Made by a program: the position numbers and the translations under genes
Source: Nematostella vectensis
Lineage: Eukaryota > Cnidaria > Anthozoa > Actiniaria > Edwardsiidae
Assembly: GCF_932526225.1 (NCBI RefSeq)
Contig: NC_064036.1
Span: 15,805,181-15,865,180 of the forward strand
Reading direction: 5' to 3'
DNA length: 60,000 nucleotides
In this document: positions 42,579 to 54,111 of the stretch, piece by piece
Numbering within the stretch: the first letter of the stretch is position 1
How the letters are laid out: each line of letters opens with the position of its first letter
Notes under the pieces: model-generated
Databases searched by the model: none
Told to the model about the DNA's origin: nothing
Seen by the model: only the letters and a program-made list of their open reading frames with translations

Positions 42579-44843
42579 AAACGCGAGCTCCCGCTATATT
42601 TCCTTCAACAGTCTACCTAAAGTCCGTTTAAATGTTCGGCAAACAGAAAAATAGAAAAATAAACTTGAGTCTCCAAGCTCAAGTAATACCAGAAAAAGCC
42701 CAGGAATACTAAAAAGACGAGAATTGTTTTGCGTTCTTTCGGTGCGGCTCTCTCTTGTTATTCAACCTCTCTCCCTTATGTATTCACCTTTACATTTAGA
42801 TGGCGGCGCTACTTTTACACTTGCAAAAGCGTAATTAGAAGGGCCATCGAGGATAAAAAACTAGTAGAAACCATTTTACCAACCCCTCCTCATAATTATA
42901 ATTATTGGAAGCCCCACAGACGGTGAAGAATGCGCACTGGAAATGGAAGAGAAAGGGAAAAACTCAGCTGCCTCTCACCTATGAGAGACAAGCAATGGTT
43001 GATAAAGATGGCACACGGTTGATAAAGATGCCAAAGAAGCCATTTCAAGAGAATAAAATGTCATAAGCAGTATGTTTTACAATAATGTCCTGGATCCCTG
43101 TGTGGTAAATCTTGGCCTCATGATAGAGGAAAGGCAACACTGACCGCATTATGGTCGCATTGTCTCCAACAGGCGCTCTTGTTATAAGTGTTATGTGGAA
43201 GAATTGCAAGGGGCCGTGCAATAATCTGACGGTCAGATGTCGGAAATGCAAAAGAAAATATTTTCATAATTTAATCCAGACAACAGAGGTGCATCGCACA
43301 AGCCCTCCCCAGTAGCAGAGCTGGCTTTAGCGCTGGCAACAACGGGAATCACACCGTCAAGCTCATCGCGTTTCAGCGAGAGCATGAGGCTGGGAAAACA
43401 TTAGAGAGCATGCTGTCTAAGGTATGAGGAAGAGAAACAAAGGTCATCTAGACGTCTGGTTGTTGAGCAAGGCGGGTTGGTTCATGTAACAGTTCCTATG
43501 ACCCCTCGTAAGGAGGGGGTTGTGCGATAGTCAGACTGGAAAGGTCCTTTGTTTGTCTTCTTGCTTGCTGTTTTTATTCCAAAGAATATAGCTATTATTT
43601 TAAGACCAAGGCTTTTCTACCAGGCATACCACCTTATGTCATTTAAATGACTTTTGTATTTGTATTGTACGTATTGTAATGTAACTTATTATTTAGTTTT
43701 TATGACTTTTTTCCTAGTAAAGCAAATAAAATGGAACTGAAACAGCCTTTGTCGAATCTGTCGAGAGGCAAAGCAACATGGTAAAGATCATCGAGGTTAT
43801 CATTCTCAGTTGGAAGCAGAATATTACACGTGGTCATACTGAATACAGCAATATTACACGTGGTCATACTTAATATAGCAATTTCAAGAACATTAGGTGA
43901 CCACCTTGTCAATGCCCAAAAGAATGCAACTTGTATCAGCCCGCGTATTAACTATACCGTAGACCCAAATGGCCTCATTGCGGGTGAATTTTTTTTATGC
44001 CATTCGATGACAATAGGCACACTCTAGATGTTAGCAAAAAAAAAAAAATACCACCAAAATCTTAAATACTCCGCCAGATATTCAAGAAAAACCGAATTCG
44101 AACGAGTGTAGCCTTATTCTCGAAGGCGACAAAAATCCCATAATCCTGTTTACTTAGCTCAAAATCCCGTGATCAACATCCGGGAAGTTTTACGGCTTTT
44201 CCCTCTAATCAGCAAACAAGCGCGTCAGTATCATTATCGACGATAATTTTTTTGCCTTTTTTTTAAAGGGTACATAATAGATGAGGGATAGCACCTCCAT
44301 TAGGTGTTAAGCCGCAGGAAGTAGTTGTTAACTAAGTTGGTACTTTAAACATATTTTTTAGAAAGAATAATAATCTTTAGTAACCGAAATAGTTTTGCTC
44401 TACCAAATTGCGCTACCACACAGAATACAAAATCTTTTTTCTCTTTTAAGATTCCAGAAATTATTAATTCCTCTCCCACAGGGGTGTCCGAGTTTCCAGT
44501 AAATGTGTTGAAAATGAAAAGGTATTTCAACCCTCAAGCCCTCTGAATCTTAAAACTAATCATGCATTTTGGTTTTGCAGAATATCTCTGTGAACCAAAA
44601 AGAAGAAATATTTGTTCACTGAGGTGCAACGGCCTAAAGCTGCCTTCATTGAAAGGCAACGAGGCAGTATAATTAGGTATGAAAAGTAGATTATGCAGCC
44701 TGTGCTGCAGTTGTTTTCTTTTTCTTTAGTTCTTCTAGACATTTGAAATTATACCTAACTGCAAACCATCCTTAAGCCTTTTTAGTGAAAACAAATTGTG
44801 ATTAAGCACAAGGGACAAGAAAAAGACAAGTAAAAGAAAAAAA
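42579..44843. other. no gene recognised; one small duplication
   Basis: Short frames (42729-42926, 43830-44027) lack motifs. A 30-bp word starting ATATTACACGTGGTCATACT is present twice in tandem at 43821 and 43851. The region 43050-43600 has a few coding-like stretches with cysteines in broken frames that I could not assign. Confidence 0.4.
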
Positions 44844-45128
44844 ATGATAGCCTGTGCTTGCACTTATTGTTGCGACAACTGGTTTTCCCAGCTAAATTAC
44901 ATGCTTTCGTCTGCACTTATGCTAACTTTACTAGCTATAACATGGCTTGCCTGCTATACATACCTGTCAACCCTAAAAGTTCCAAAAACCCAGAGATATG
45001 TTTCAAATGCAACAAGCCTATCGGTATATCCCTACAGGAAACTACATCCTCTGTCTAGTATTGTGTAAATATTGTTTTTGGCACTTGAAAATGAAACTCA
45101 CATCTTTGTGCTATCATTTCTCTTTTAG

Positions 45129-45369
45129 ATTCTGGTTCCATAAGTTTTGGCTATGTTGGACCGTACAAAGAAACAATTGTAAAGACAGATGACAACTCAA
45201 TAAATGAAGTTGTCCTAGAGGGGAATCCTAAGGAGGATCAAGGTAATGATATTTCAAATGAAGGTTGTGTCATGACGTCAGATAAAATGTGATCCCACAA
45301 AATGCTAATCATTGCAAAATTATTGACATGTGTTGTATGTGTCATGCAGACAATCCGTCATATGTCTAA
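45129..45369 (+). CDS. two exon-like segments ending in an NPxY tail
   Basis: The segment 45129-45242 lies between an acceptor (TTCTCTTTTAG) and a donor (CAAG/GTAATG) and is open in one frame for 38 codons (SGSISFGYVGPYKETIVKTD, then an acidic part ending NPKEDQ). The phase-1 join to 45350, after the acceptor GTCATGCAG, gives DNPSYV and TAA (45367-45369). NPxY is a known endocytic and PTB-binding signal, and a terminal S-x-V fits a class I PDZ ligand, so this could be the cytoplasmic end of a membrane protein. A hydrophobic frame upstream (about 44900-44990) might be its membrane exon, but I could not connect it in phase. Speculative. Confidence 0.3.
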
Positions 45370-46799
45370 AAGAGCTACAAGGCCCACAGCTGCAGATGTT
45401 GTTCGTGGTATTAAACCGTATGCACCCAAAAAGGCGCCACCATTTTCCATCTTTGATATGCTTCGTATAAAGTACTGCCACAAAACAATTGGCGTGTGTT
45501 AGCCATAAATGTGATGGTGTGGTTATTATGGACCATAGTAATTTTCTCAAGTAATTTTCTCATTTGGACTCTTTCTGAAAGGGGAGGAGCCACTAGGGCT
45601 CAAAGTAAAGCCGTGTAGTGCTTGGTAGTAGTAGTCAGGGAAGGTTGCGAGCAAGCTTGATGAGCTTGACAGATGGGCCTCAAAAACACATCAAGGTTGG
45701 TAAAAAAACATGGAAATTATTTCAAAAAGTGAATCTTGTATCGTTTTCTTTTATCCACCAGGAAGCATATTTCAGGCTAGCGTATTTGATGTGAACGCAT
45801 GGGCAGAAAACACATCGGATACGTTAGCATTCGTCAAGAGAAAGAGCTATTTTATCCGCAGGAGGCATGAGGGAGTCCTTTAACCCTTTCACTCCTGGGT
45901 ACTTTTCAGTCTGTTTTTCTTACAATGTTGCTCAAAACAGAAACCTCCCCCCCCCCCTATTTCAAGTCCAACATTACCAGTTAAGCTAAGCTACCGCTGA
46001 CCCAAGACGGTATGCCTTGAAGTTTCCAACAATGCACTGCGGTGCCTTTTCTTTCTAGCAACGGCACTGCTACAGCCTGTCGCTTACAACAGTTTTGCTT
46101 GTAATTTGCTTAAAAATTACAGCTTTTTCACATTTTTATATCGACAGCTTACATAGTCGCGGAGAAATTCTCCACGAAGTCGAAATTTGACAATTTCGCC
46201 TGGCTCACAGATTGCGGGTATCAGATTTCGCATTTTCCCATGGAATGACTCGAAAATATTTTTCCTATAAACCTGAATAACTTTTAAAGTTGTCCTGAAG
46301 TTTCAAAAGAATTGGGCTTTTTGTATAGAAGATATCACAGCTCAAACTTGGTAAACAATTTCCCGGGAAATAGCCTCCGGTAGTACCTTAAACGACTTCG
46401 GGATTTCTGCAGAAGAAATCTCTTGCAATCCAGTGGATAACTTTACCATCGACTGCCAGTAAGTAAAAATCGAATTTATTAGATTAGTGTGTTTCCCTTT
46501 AGTTAATGATCGATGCTTGTATGTTATGAAAACAAACATTTTCGTTTCGAAAGCCATGCCGATCGCCGCCACGAGCCAAGTATTGTCTAGATGAACACAA
46601 GCCGTAAAGCGTCACACAAGAGGTTAGCGGTTTGAAAAAAAACTCTGTGTCAAAAAACTTCACTTAAAATTGGGTATCATATTATTCTTCAACCAGTATT
46701 TCAAATCATCATGTATTCGACAACAGTATATCTGTCAATAATTGGAATTTTGATTCACTACGAATATCAGCGAGTTTTAGAAGCGGCTGCTTGTGTGAA
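45370..46799. other. no gene recognised
   Basis: Non-coding sequence. A C-run sits near 45947-45957. No exon-like or repeat structure found. Confidence 0.4.
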
Positions 46800-47153
46800 G
46801 CGACTGTTGCATCGCACCAATAGACTGTGCGGGCCTTGCATTGGGGACTGTAACGGCATCCGCATGCCATGGATAACCCCTTAGTTATTTTTAGTCATCT
46901 CATTACGTCACCAATCAATGTAACGCTAGCGATCACGTGACCTTAGCTTTATAAACGCAGCAAACTTGTAAAGCCCCTAAGGCTCACAGAAATTCGACGG
47001 GTTCACACGGGTTTAAATTAGCGCCGCCCTAGGCCAAACTTGCTGTAAAGCTTACCAAGTTCTTACCCGCAATAAAACCCTAGCCTTGTGGAATTTGTGA
47101 GTACTTCATCAAAAGTTTCCCGGATCTCTCTGCCACGCGGAGCTGACGCCGCT
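46800..47153 (+). promoter_or_regulatory. possible solo LTR
   Basis: A GC-richer block has a TATA-like CTTTATAAACGC (near 46948), an AATAAAACC signal (about 47071) and an end in GCCGCTACA at 47153. That order (TATA, transcribed part, polyadenylation signal, CA end) is what an LTR would show. No gag or pol follows and the left end is not defined, so it would be a solo LTR at most. Confidence 0.25.
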
Positions 47154-47994
47154 ACAGGGACATTACCAAAGCTCCACAGGAATTGCAATAATTATCGCTA
47201 TCCATGACGAGAAACAACAATATCTCCATCTGATGTAGGATCAATTAAGTCATTTTGGAAGTTGAGTTAAGAGGTAACCCGACTGCCTTGGTATGGAGAA
47301 GCTTAACACTGTGGCAGTCAAAGTAATCGAAAGCTCTGTGATCCAACTCGTGAATGCAAATGTATTTTCCTAGTTATTTTCTTGTGTGTATAAAGGATAT
47401 ACAGGATACTGAACAAAGCATGAAAACATCCAAGATGCTGAGTACATAAAAATGTCCTTTTTTTCATTAAGATGTCATGACACACCAAGAACAGTACGCT
47501 CAACCCACATGGAAGACTTTTCTGAAGAAACTAGCTTATATATACTTTACTGTCATACTAAAGAATGACGGTAGGATGACTCAGCCCTTTTATAAGTACC
47601 AGGCTTTAACCGGAAGTTGAACAACGGGGGTAAATATATGATCTAAGGATTGCTGTGTTGCTTAAGCACAGAAAGATAAAAAAGTTTACAGATGATCGAT
47701 CCCACCATCCAAGCATCCATCTCCACCAACACAACGCAATAACTCGGGAATATGCATTCCCGAACTGTTCGCAAGTGTTTACCACGTAGAACCCTTCACG
47801 CCACTACTAAAAGCACCACCATTATTATCAATAAAACTCAGCAAACCATCCCGAAACTGACCAGCTTAGAAAACTTTAACCACATGATAAGTATGCTAAT
47901 AGTAGTTCTATTGTGCAAAATGTTTAACAGTAATCTCTAGCATGCGAAGACATGAGACAAACAGTTGGACGGGAGAACAGTGCGGCCGCTTTCT
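47154..47994. other. no gene recognised; left flank of the array
   Basis: Non-coding sequence with a small perfect palindrome (CGGGAATATGCATTCCCG, about 47738). The frame 47752-47940 has a hydrophobic end but no motif. A GCGGCCGC site lies about 10 bp before the array begins. Confidence 0.4.
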
Positions 47995-48833
47995 CAAACG
48001 CCTAGCTGAAAGATGTCCGAAAAGAAACAAGAACCTTGCCATTATATCACTTGGTTAAGGACTTTGCTATCTTTTGGAACTGAACAGTCAGTCTACATAA
48101 GTGGTAAAACCAAATCGTGCTAAATTGAAGGAGTTCAAGCCAAAGGAGCACCTCAGGAGCAAAAGATTTGATTGTAAGGTATTCTTACAGTTATATTAGA
48201 TGGCTACGATGAACTTCCATCAAAAGCAAATGCAGCAAACGCCTAGCTGAAAGCTGTCCGAAAAGAAACAAGAACCTTGCCATTATATCACTTGGTTAAG
48301 GACTTTGCTATCTTTTGAAACAAACCGTCAGTCCACATAGTGGTAAAACCAAATCGTGCTAAATTGAAGAGTTCAAGCCAAAGGAGCACCACAGGAGCAA
48401 AAGATTTGATTGTAAGGTATCCTTACAGTTATATTAGATGGCTACGACGAACTACCATCAAAAGCAAATATGGCAAAAGATGTTAGATAAAGTCATTGAT
48501 GGAAATATAAGTTAAAGTTGAATAAACCTGCGCTAAAGGAAGAAAAACGCCTAGCACCAAATCGTGCTAAATTGAAGGAGTTCAAGTCAAAGGCGCAGTC
48601 TCAGGAGCAAAAGATTTGATTGTAAGGTATTCTTACAGTTATATTAGATGGCTACGACGAACTACCAACAGAAGCAAATATGGCAAAAGATGTTAGAAAA
48701 AGTCATCGATGGAAATGCATTTGCATTAAGTTATATTAGATAACTTAATAATAAAACTCAAGGTATGCCTAATATTAGATGGCTTTGACGAACTACTATC
48801 AGAGGCAAGTGAGGCAAGAGATATAAGATAAAG
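47995..48833 (+). repeat. partial left-end unit with Walker B subrepeats
   Basis: Only the 3' subrepeat part of a unit is present. NACHT-type Walker B frames lie at 48181, 48419, 48629 and a diverged one at 48763 (CLILDGFDELLSEA). From 48235 rightward it matches the 3' part of A1 at an offset of 2652; the first subrepeat is more diverged, as is common at array edges. Confidence 0.85.
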
Positions 48834-51485
48834 TTGAATAAACCTGCGCTTCAGGGAGAAAAACGCCTAGCAGCCAATATTCCAAGAGTTTCTAAGGGTT
48901 TGCCACTATTTTACTTGCTTGACAAAACAAGATCCAATAGGGATGGCTGTCAAGTTAGTCATGCAACGAGCTCGCATATCATTTATCAGATAGTGTTTTC
49001 TTTGATTATTTACTTAATTGTTTTAATTGAATTCAGCGCATCCTTGAAATCACCGAGAACATTAAAGATTATATCAACCGCACATATTTTCACACTACGG
49101 TCATGAAGGAATTTAGTTGTCTTATGAATAGCCCTTTTAGTACATCATGTTTCATTCAGTAGTCGTACGGAGATAGTCAGAGTGAAAGGAATGTTCTAGG
49201 AGTGAAGAGTATATTTTCGAGATACCGTCTAGATTTATGCGTGAAGTTTTGATCGCTTCTAGTTTAGCATACTGTATGACTCCAAATCTCCTTCTCGGGG
49301 GAATAACAATTTCAAGCAAGCGGTGACGAATATTTTTGGAAGTAAGTTCGATCTCTAAAACTTTCGGGAAGCTATAAGTTTGAAAAAAAACATCGGTGGT
49401 GTTTTTTTGTTTTTTTTTTGGAAGGAATGTTAGATTGCTGTTTCTATGAAATTTTAGAAAGATTATAGAAATGTTATTCCGGGAAGACAGTTTTCGGGAG
49501 AAGGAATGTTTGATCACTAAATATATGCTAAACACTTGAATGTGTGAAATGCTGAACAAAGCTATCTTGAGGAGCCTATTTCTACGTTCTATTTCTCTGT
49601 ATGTAAAGGCTGAAAATACATTGGGAAGACTGCCGTGAAGAAACTTTAGATCGCTAAATGTTTGTTTGGCACGTGAATGTGTGAAAAGTCAGACAACTTT
49701 TTCTTCGCGGGAAACAATTTGTAAATAAAGTTCGGGAAGAGTTTATTTGCGAAGGAATGTTCGAATGCTAAATATATTTTTAAGACTTTTCGTAAAGAAA
49801 CATTTGATCGCTAAGTGAATGTGTGAAAAGTCCGACACTTGTCTTCGCGTGGATTCATTTGTTGATGTATTTGATGTAGTCTGTATTTCTCTGTATGTAA
49901 AGACTAAAAATACATTGGAATAGAATAGAATTTGAAAGGGCAATCTAAAATGTTCGCAAGGGATTGCTTAGACAAGCAATTTTTAAGTCTAGCTAAACCT
50001 TTTCACGTGAGAAAAAGAAAAGTAGGAGTAGTAACTACTATGACGACATTGATAAACTCTCTCGCAAGATCACCCCAAACTTTACTTCATACAACATCTT
50101 ATCGATGCTCTGATGTCTTTGTGTCATCTCAGCAACATTCAATTGACGGAACTATGTACAAGGGACAAATGAGTTCTGTGCAATACATGCCTATGAAGCA
50201 TGTTAAACAGCAAACAAAGGTCTTCTGTTTTTGCGAAACGACAACTGTATTTTTTTGTCAACAAAATTTATGTTGGTCACTCACCATACTCGCCAACAAA
50301 GTATGCTGGACCTTCAAGCATGGTCACTCACAGAATACTCTGGTGGTTCAAACCTCAACAGAGAAATTTTTTTAGGCCTCCTAGAGACCTTAGATTGGTA
50401 GAAACTTTTATGTATACTGAAAGCTGTCAGAAAAGAAACAAGAACCTTGTCATTATATCACTTGGTCAAGGACTTCGCTATCTTTTGGAACAGAACAGTC
50501 AGTCTACATAAGTGGTAAAACCAAATCGTGCTAAATTGAAGGAGTTCAAGCCAAAGGCGCAGTCTCAGGAGCAAAAGATTTGATTGTAAGGTATTCTTAC
50601 AGTTATATTAGATGGCTACGATGAAATTCCATCAAAAGCAAATGCAGCAAACGCCTAGCTGAAAGCTGTCCGAAAAGAAACAAATACCTTGCCATTATAT
50701 CACTTGGTTAAGGACTTTGCTATTTTTTGAAACAAACCGTCAGTCCACATAAGTGGTAAAACCAAATCGTGCTAAATTGAAGAGTTCAAGCCAAAGGAGC
50801 AGTCTCAGGAGCAAAAGATTTGATTGTAAGGTATTCTTACAGTTATATTAGATGGCTACGATGAACTTCCATCAAAAGCAAATGCAGCAAACGCCTAGCT
50901 GAAAGCTGTCCGAAAAGAAACAAGAACCTTGCCATTATATCACTTGGTTAAGGACTTTGCTATCTTTTGAAACAAACCGTCAGTCCACATAGTGGTAAAA
51001 CCAAATCGTGCTAAATTGAAGAGTTCAAGCCAAAGGAGCACCACAGGAGCAAAAGATTTGATTGTAAGGTATCCTTACAGTTATATTAGATGGCTACGAC
51101 GAACTACCATCAAAAGCAAATATGGCAAAAGATGTTAGATAAAGTCATTGATGGAAATATAAGTTAAAGTTGAATAAACCTGCGCTAAAGGAAGAAAAAC
51201 GCCTAGCACCAAATCGTGCTAAATTGAAGGAGTTCAAGTCAAAGGCGCAGTCTCAGGAGCAAAAGATTTGATTGTAAGGTATTCTTACAGTTATATTAGA
51301 TGGCTACGACGAACTACCAACAGAAGCAAATATGGCAAAAGATGTTAGAAAAAGTCATCGATGGAAATGCATTTGCATTAAGTTATATTAAATAACTTAA
51401 TAATAAAACTCAAGGTATGCCTAATATTAGATGGCTTTGACGAACTACTATCAGAGGCAAGTGAGGCAAGAGATATAAGATAAAG
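48834..51485 (+). repeat. array unit A1 (2652 bp)
   Basis: In order: a 90-codon frame (48834-49106); a non-coding part with degenerate internal repeats (49180-49930); frame 49932-50375, which is the 5' part of a longer coding-like frame and is shifted by a seventh T in a T-run near 50250; the continuation in frame 50200-50511; then four subrepeats and a variant with Walker B motifs at 50593, 50833, 51071, 51281 and 51415. Confidence 0.9.
50380..51485 (+). repeat. subrepeat cluster with NACHT-type Walker B
   Basis: Four subrepeats of about 210-240 bp and a diverged fifth each contain a frame such as GILTVILDGYDELPSKAN. Five hydrophobic residues followed by D-G-x-D-E are the Walker B signature of NACHT and related STAND NTPases, where the acidic residues coordinate magnesium. 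Upstream in the same frame is KLKEFKPKAQSQEQKI followed by TGA and TAA. Subrepeats come in a long form (with AGCTGTCCGAAAAGAAACAA) and a short form (with AATAAACCTGCGCTAAAGG). Equivalent clusters close every unit. Confidence 0.7.
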
Positions 51486-54111
51486 TTGAATAAACCTGCG
51501 CTTCAGGGAGAAAAACGCCTAGCAGCCAATATTCCAAGAGTTTCTAAGGGTTTGCCACTATTTTACTTGCTTGACAAAACAAGATCCAATAGGGATGGCT
51601 GTCAAGTTAGTCATGCAACGAGCTCGCATATCATTTATCAGATAGTGTTTTCTTTGATTATTTACTTAATTGTTTTAATTGAATTCAGCGCATCCTTGAA
51701 ATCACCGAGAACATTAAAGATTATATCAACCGCACATATTTTCACACTACGGTCATGAAGGAATTTAGTTGTCTTATGAATAGCCCTTTTAGTACATCAT
51801 GTTTCATTCAGTAGTCGTACGGAGATAGTCAGAGTGAAAGGAATGTTCTAGGAGTGAAGAGTATATTTTCGAGATACCGTCTAGATTTATGCGTGAAGTT
51901 TTGATCGCTTCTAGTTTAGCATACTGTATGACTCCAAACCTCCTTCTCGTGGGAATTACAATTTCAAGCAAGCGGTGACGAATATTTTTGGAAGTAAGTT
52001 CGATCTCTAAAACTTTCGGGAAGCTATAAGTTTGAAAAAAAAAAACATCGGTGGTGTCTTTTTTTTTTTTTTGGAAGGAATGTTAGATTGCTGTTTCTAT
52101 GAAATTTTAGAAAGATTATAGAAATGTTATTCCGGGAAGACAGTTTTCGGGAGAAGGAATGTTTGATCACTAAATATATGCTAAACACTTGAATGTGTGA
52201 AATGCTGAACAAAGCTATCTTGAGGAGCCTATTTCCACGTTCTATTTCTCTGTATGTTAAGGCTAAAAATACATTGGGAAGACTGCGGTGAAGAAACTTT
52301 AGATCGCTAATTGTTTGTTTGACACGTGAATGTGTGAAAAATCAGACAACTTTTTCTTCGCGGGAAACAATTTGTAAATAAAGTTCGGGAAGAGTTTATT
52401 TGCGAAGGAATGTTCGAATGCTAAATATATTTTTAAGACTTTTCGTAAAGAAACATTTGATCGCTAAGTGAATGTGTGAAAAGTCCGACACTTGTCTTCG
52501 CGTGGATTCATTTGTTGATGTATTTGATGTATAGTCTGTATTTCTCTGTATGTAAAGACTAAAAATACATTGGAATAGAATAGAATTTGAAAGGGCAATC
52601 TAAAATGTTCGCAAGGGATTGCTTAGACAAGCAATTTTTAAGTCTAGCTAAACCTTTTCACGTGAGAAAAAGAAAAGTAGGAGTAGTAACTACTATGACG
52701 ACATTGATAAACTCTCTCGCAAGATCACCCCAAACTTTACTTCATACAACATCTTATCGATGCTCTGATGTCTTTGTGTCATCTCAGCAACATTCAATTG
52801 ACGGAACTATGTACAAGGGACAAATGAGTTCTGTGCAATACATGCCTATGAAGCATGTTCAACAGCAAACAAAGGTCTTCTGTTTTTGCGAAACGACAAC
52901 TGTATTTTTTGTCAACAAAATTTATGTTGGTCACTCACCATACTCGCCAACAAAGTATGCTGGACCTTCAAGCATGGTCACTCACAGAATACTCTGGTGG
53001 TTCAAACCTCAACAGAGAAATTTTTTTGGGCCTCCTAGAGACCTTAGATTGGTAGAAACTTTTATGTATACTGAAAGCTGTCCGAAAAGAAACAAGAACC
53101 TTGCCATTATATCACTTGGTCAAGGACTTCGCTATCTTTTGGAACAGAACAGTCACTCTACATAAGTGGTAAAACCAAATCGTGCAAAATTGAAGAGTTC
53201 AAGCCAAAGGAGCAGTCTCAGGAGCAAAAGATTTGATTGTAAGGTATTCTTACAGTTATATTAGATGGCTACGACGAACTACCATCAAAAGCAAATATGG
53301 CAAAAGATGTTAGATAAAGTCATTGATGGAAATATAAGTTAAAGTTGAATAAACCTGCGCTAAAGGGAGAAAAACGCCTAGCACCAAATCGTGCTAAATT
53401 GAAGGAGTTCAAGCCAAAGGCGCAGTCTCAGGAGCAAAAGATTTGATTGTAAGGTATTCTTACAGTTATATTAGATGGCTACGATGAACTTCCATCAAAA
53501 GCAAATGCAGCAAACGCCTAGCTGAAAGCTGTCCGAAAAGAAACAAATACCTTGCCTTTATATCACTTGGTTAAGGACTTTGCTATCTTTTGAAACAAAC
53601 CGTCAGTCCACATAAGTGGTAAAACCAAATCGTGCTAAATTGAAGAGTTCAAGCCAAAGGAGCAGTCTCAGGAGCAAAAGACTTGATTGTAAGGTATTCT
53701 TACAGTTATATTAGATGGCTACGACGAACTACCATCAAAAGCAAATATGGCAAAAGATGTTAGATAAAGTCATTGATGGAAATATAAGTTAAAGTTGAAT
53801 AAACCTGCGCTAAAGGGAGAAAAAACGCCTAGCACCGAATCGTGCTAAATTGAAGGAGTTCAAGCCAAAGGCGCAGTCTCAGGAGCAAAAGATTTGATTG
53901 TAAGGTATTCTTACAGTTATATTAGATGGCTACGACGAACTACCAACAGAAGCAAATATGGCAAAAGATGTTAGAAAAAGTCATCGATGGAAATGCATTT
54001 GCATTAAGTTATATTAAATAACTTAATAATAAAACTCAAGGTATGCCTAATATTAGATGGCTTTGACGAACTACTATCAGAGGCAAGTGAGGCAAGAGAT
54101 ATAAGATAAAG
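51486..54111 (+). repeat. array unit B1 (2626 bp)
   Basis: Same plan as unit A. The T-run near 52905 has six T instead of seven, so the central frame stays open for 192 codons (52587-53165). Walker B motifs lie at 53246, 53456, 53696, 53907 and 54041. The minus-strand frame that is open for 135 codons in A units is shorter here because of a longer A/T run. Confidence 0.9.
52587..53165 (+). pseudogene. 192-codon frame of B units, NLR-like gene remnant
   Basis: The longest open frame of the array (MKGQSKMFARDCLDKQFLSL at the start, IISLGQGLRYLLEQNS near the end) is present intact only in B units, here and at 57865-58443. In A units the same frame, after the T-run shift, continues in phase through three stops into the first Walker B motif. 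B units lost that phase by a 1-base deletion (GAAGAG for GAAGGAG). I do not recognise the protein part upstream of the Walker B. Between the NACHT P-loop and Walker B one expects about 60-80 residues, but no P-loop (GxxGxGKT) is visible. Best read as an eroded NLR-type gene fragment. Confidence 0.4.

Noticed and set aside
45890-45960. CCCTTTCACTCCTGGG block as a SINE
   Set aside because: I have a vague memory of similar words in coral repeats, but no second copy, A/B box or tail is visible here.
47980-47990. GCGGCCGC (NotI) site next to the array edge, as a sign of vector sequence
   Set aside because: No other vector-like sequence is present; a single 8-base site is not evidence of cloning origin.
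49152-49559. 135-codon minus-strand frame in A units
   Set aside because: It is lost in B units through simple A/T-run length change, overlaps the degenerate repeat region and has no recognisable motif; probably a chance frame.
50583-50604. GTAAGGTATTCTTACAG before each Walker B as a tiny intron
   Set aside because: It is only 17 bases, too short for splicing, and removing it does not open the frame. The same bases might act as an acceptor for a longer intron, which cannot be judged here.
50400-51480. Reassigned stop codons (TAA or TGA read as an amino acid) in the NLR-like frame
   Set aside because: Some repeats have CAA where others have TAA, and all other coding remnants in the window use the standard code; point-mutation decay is simpler.
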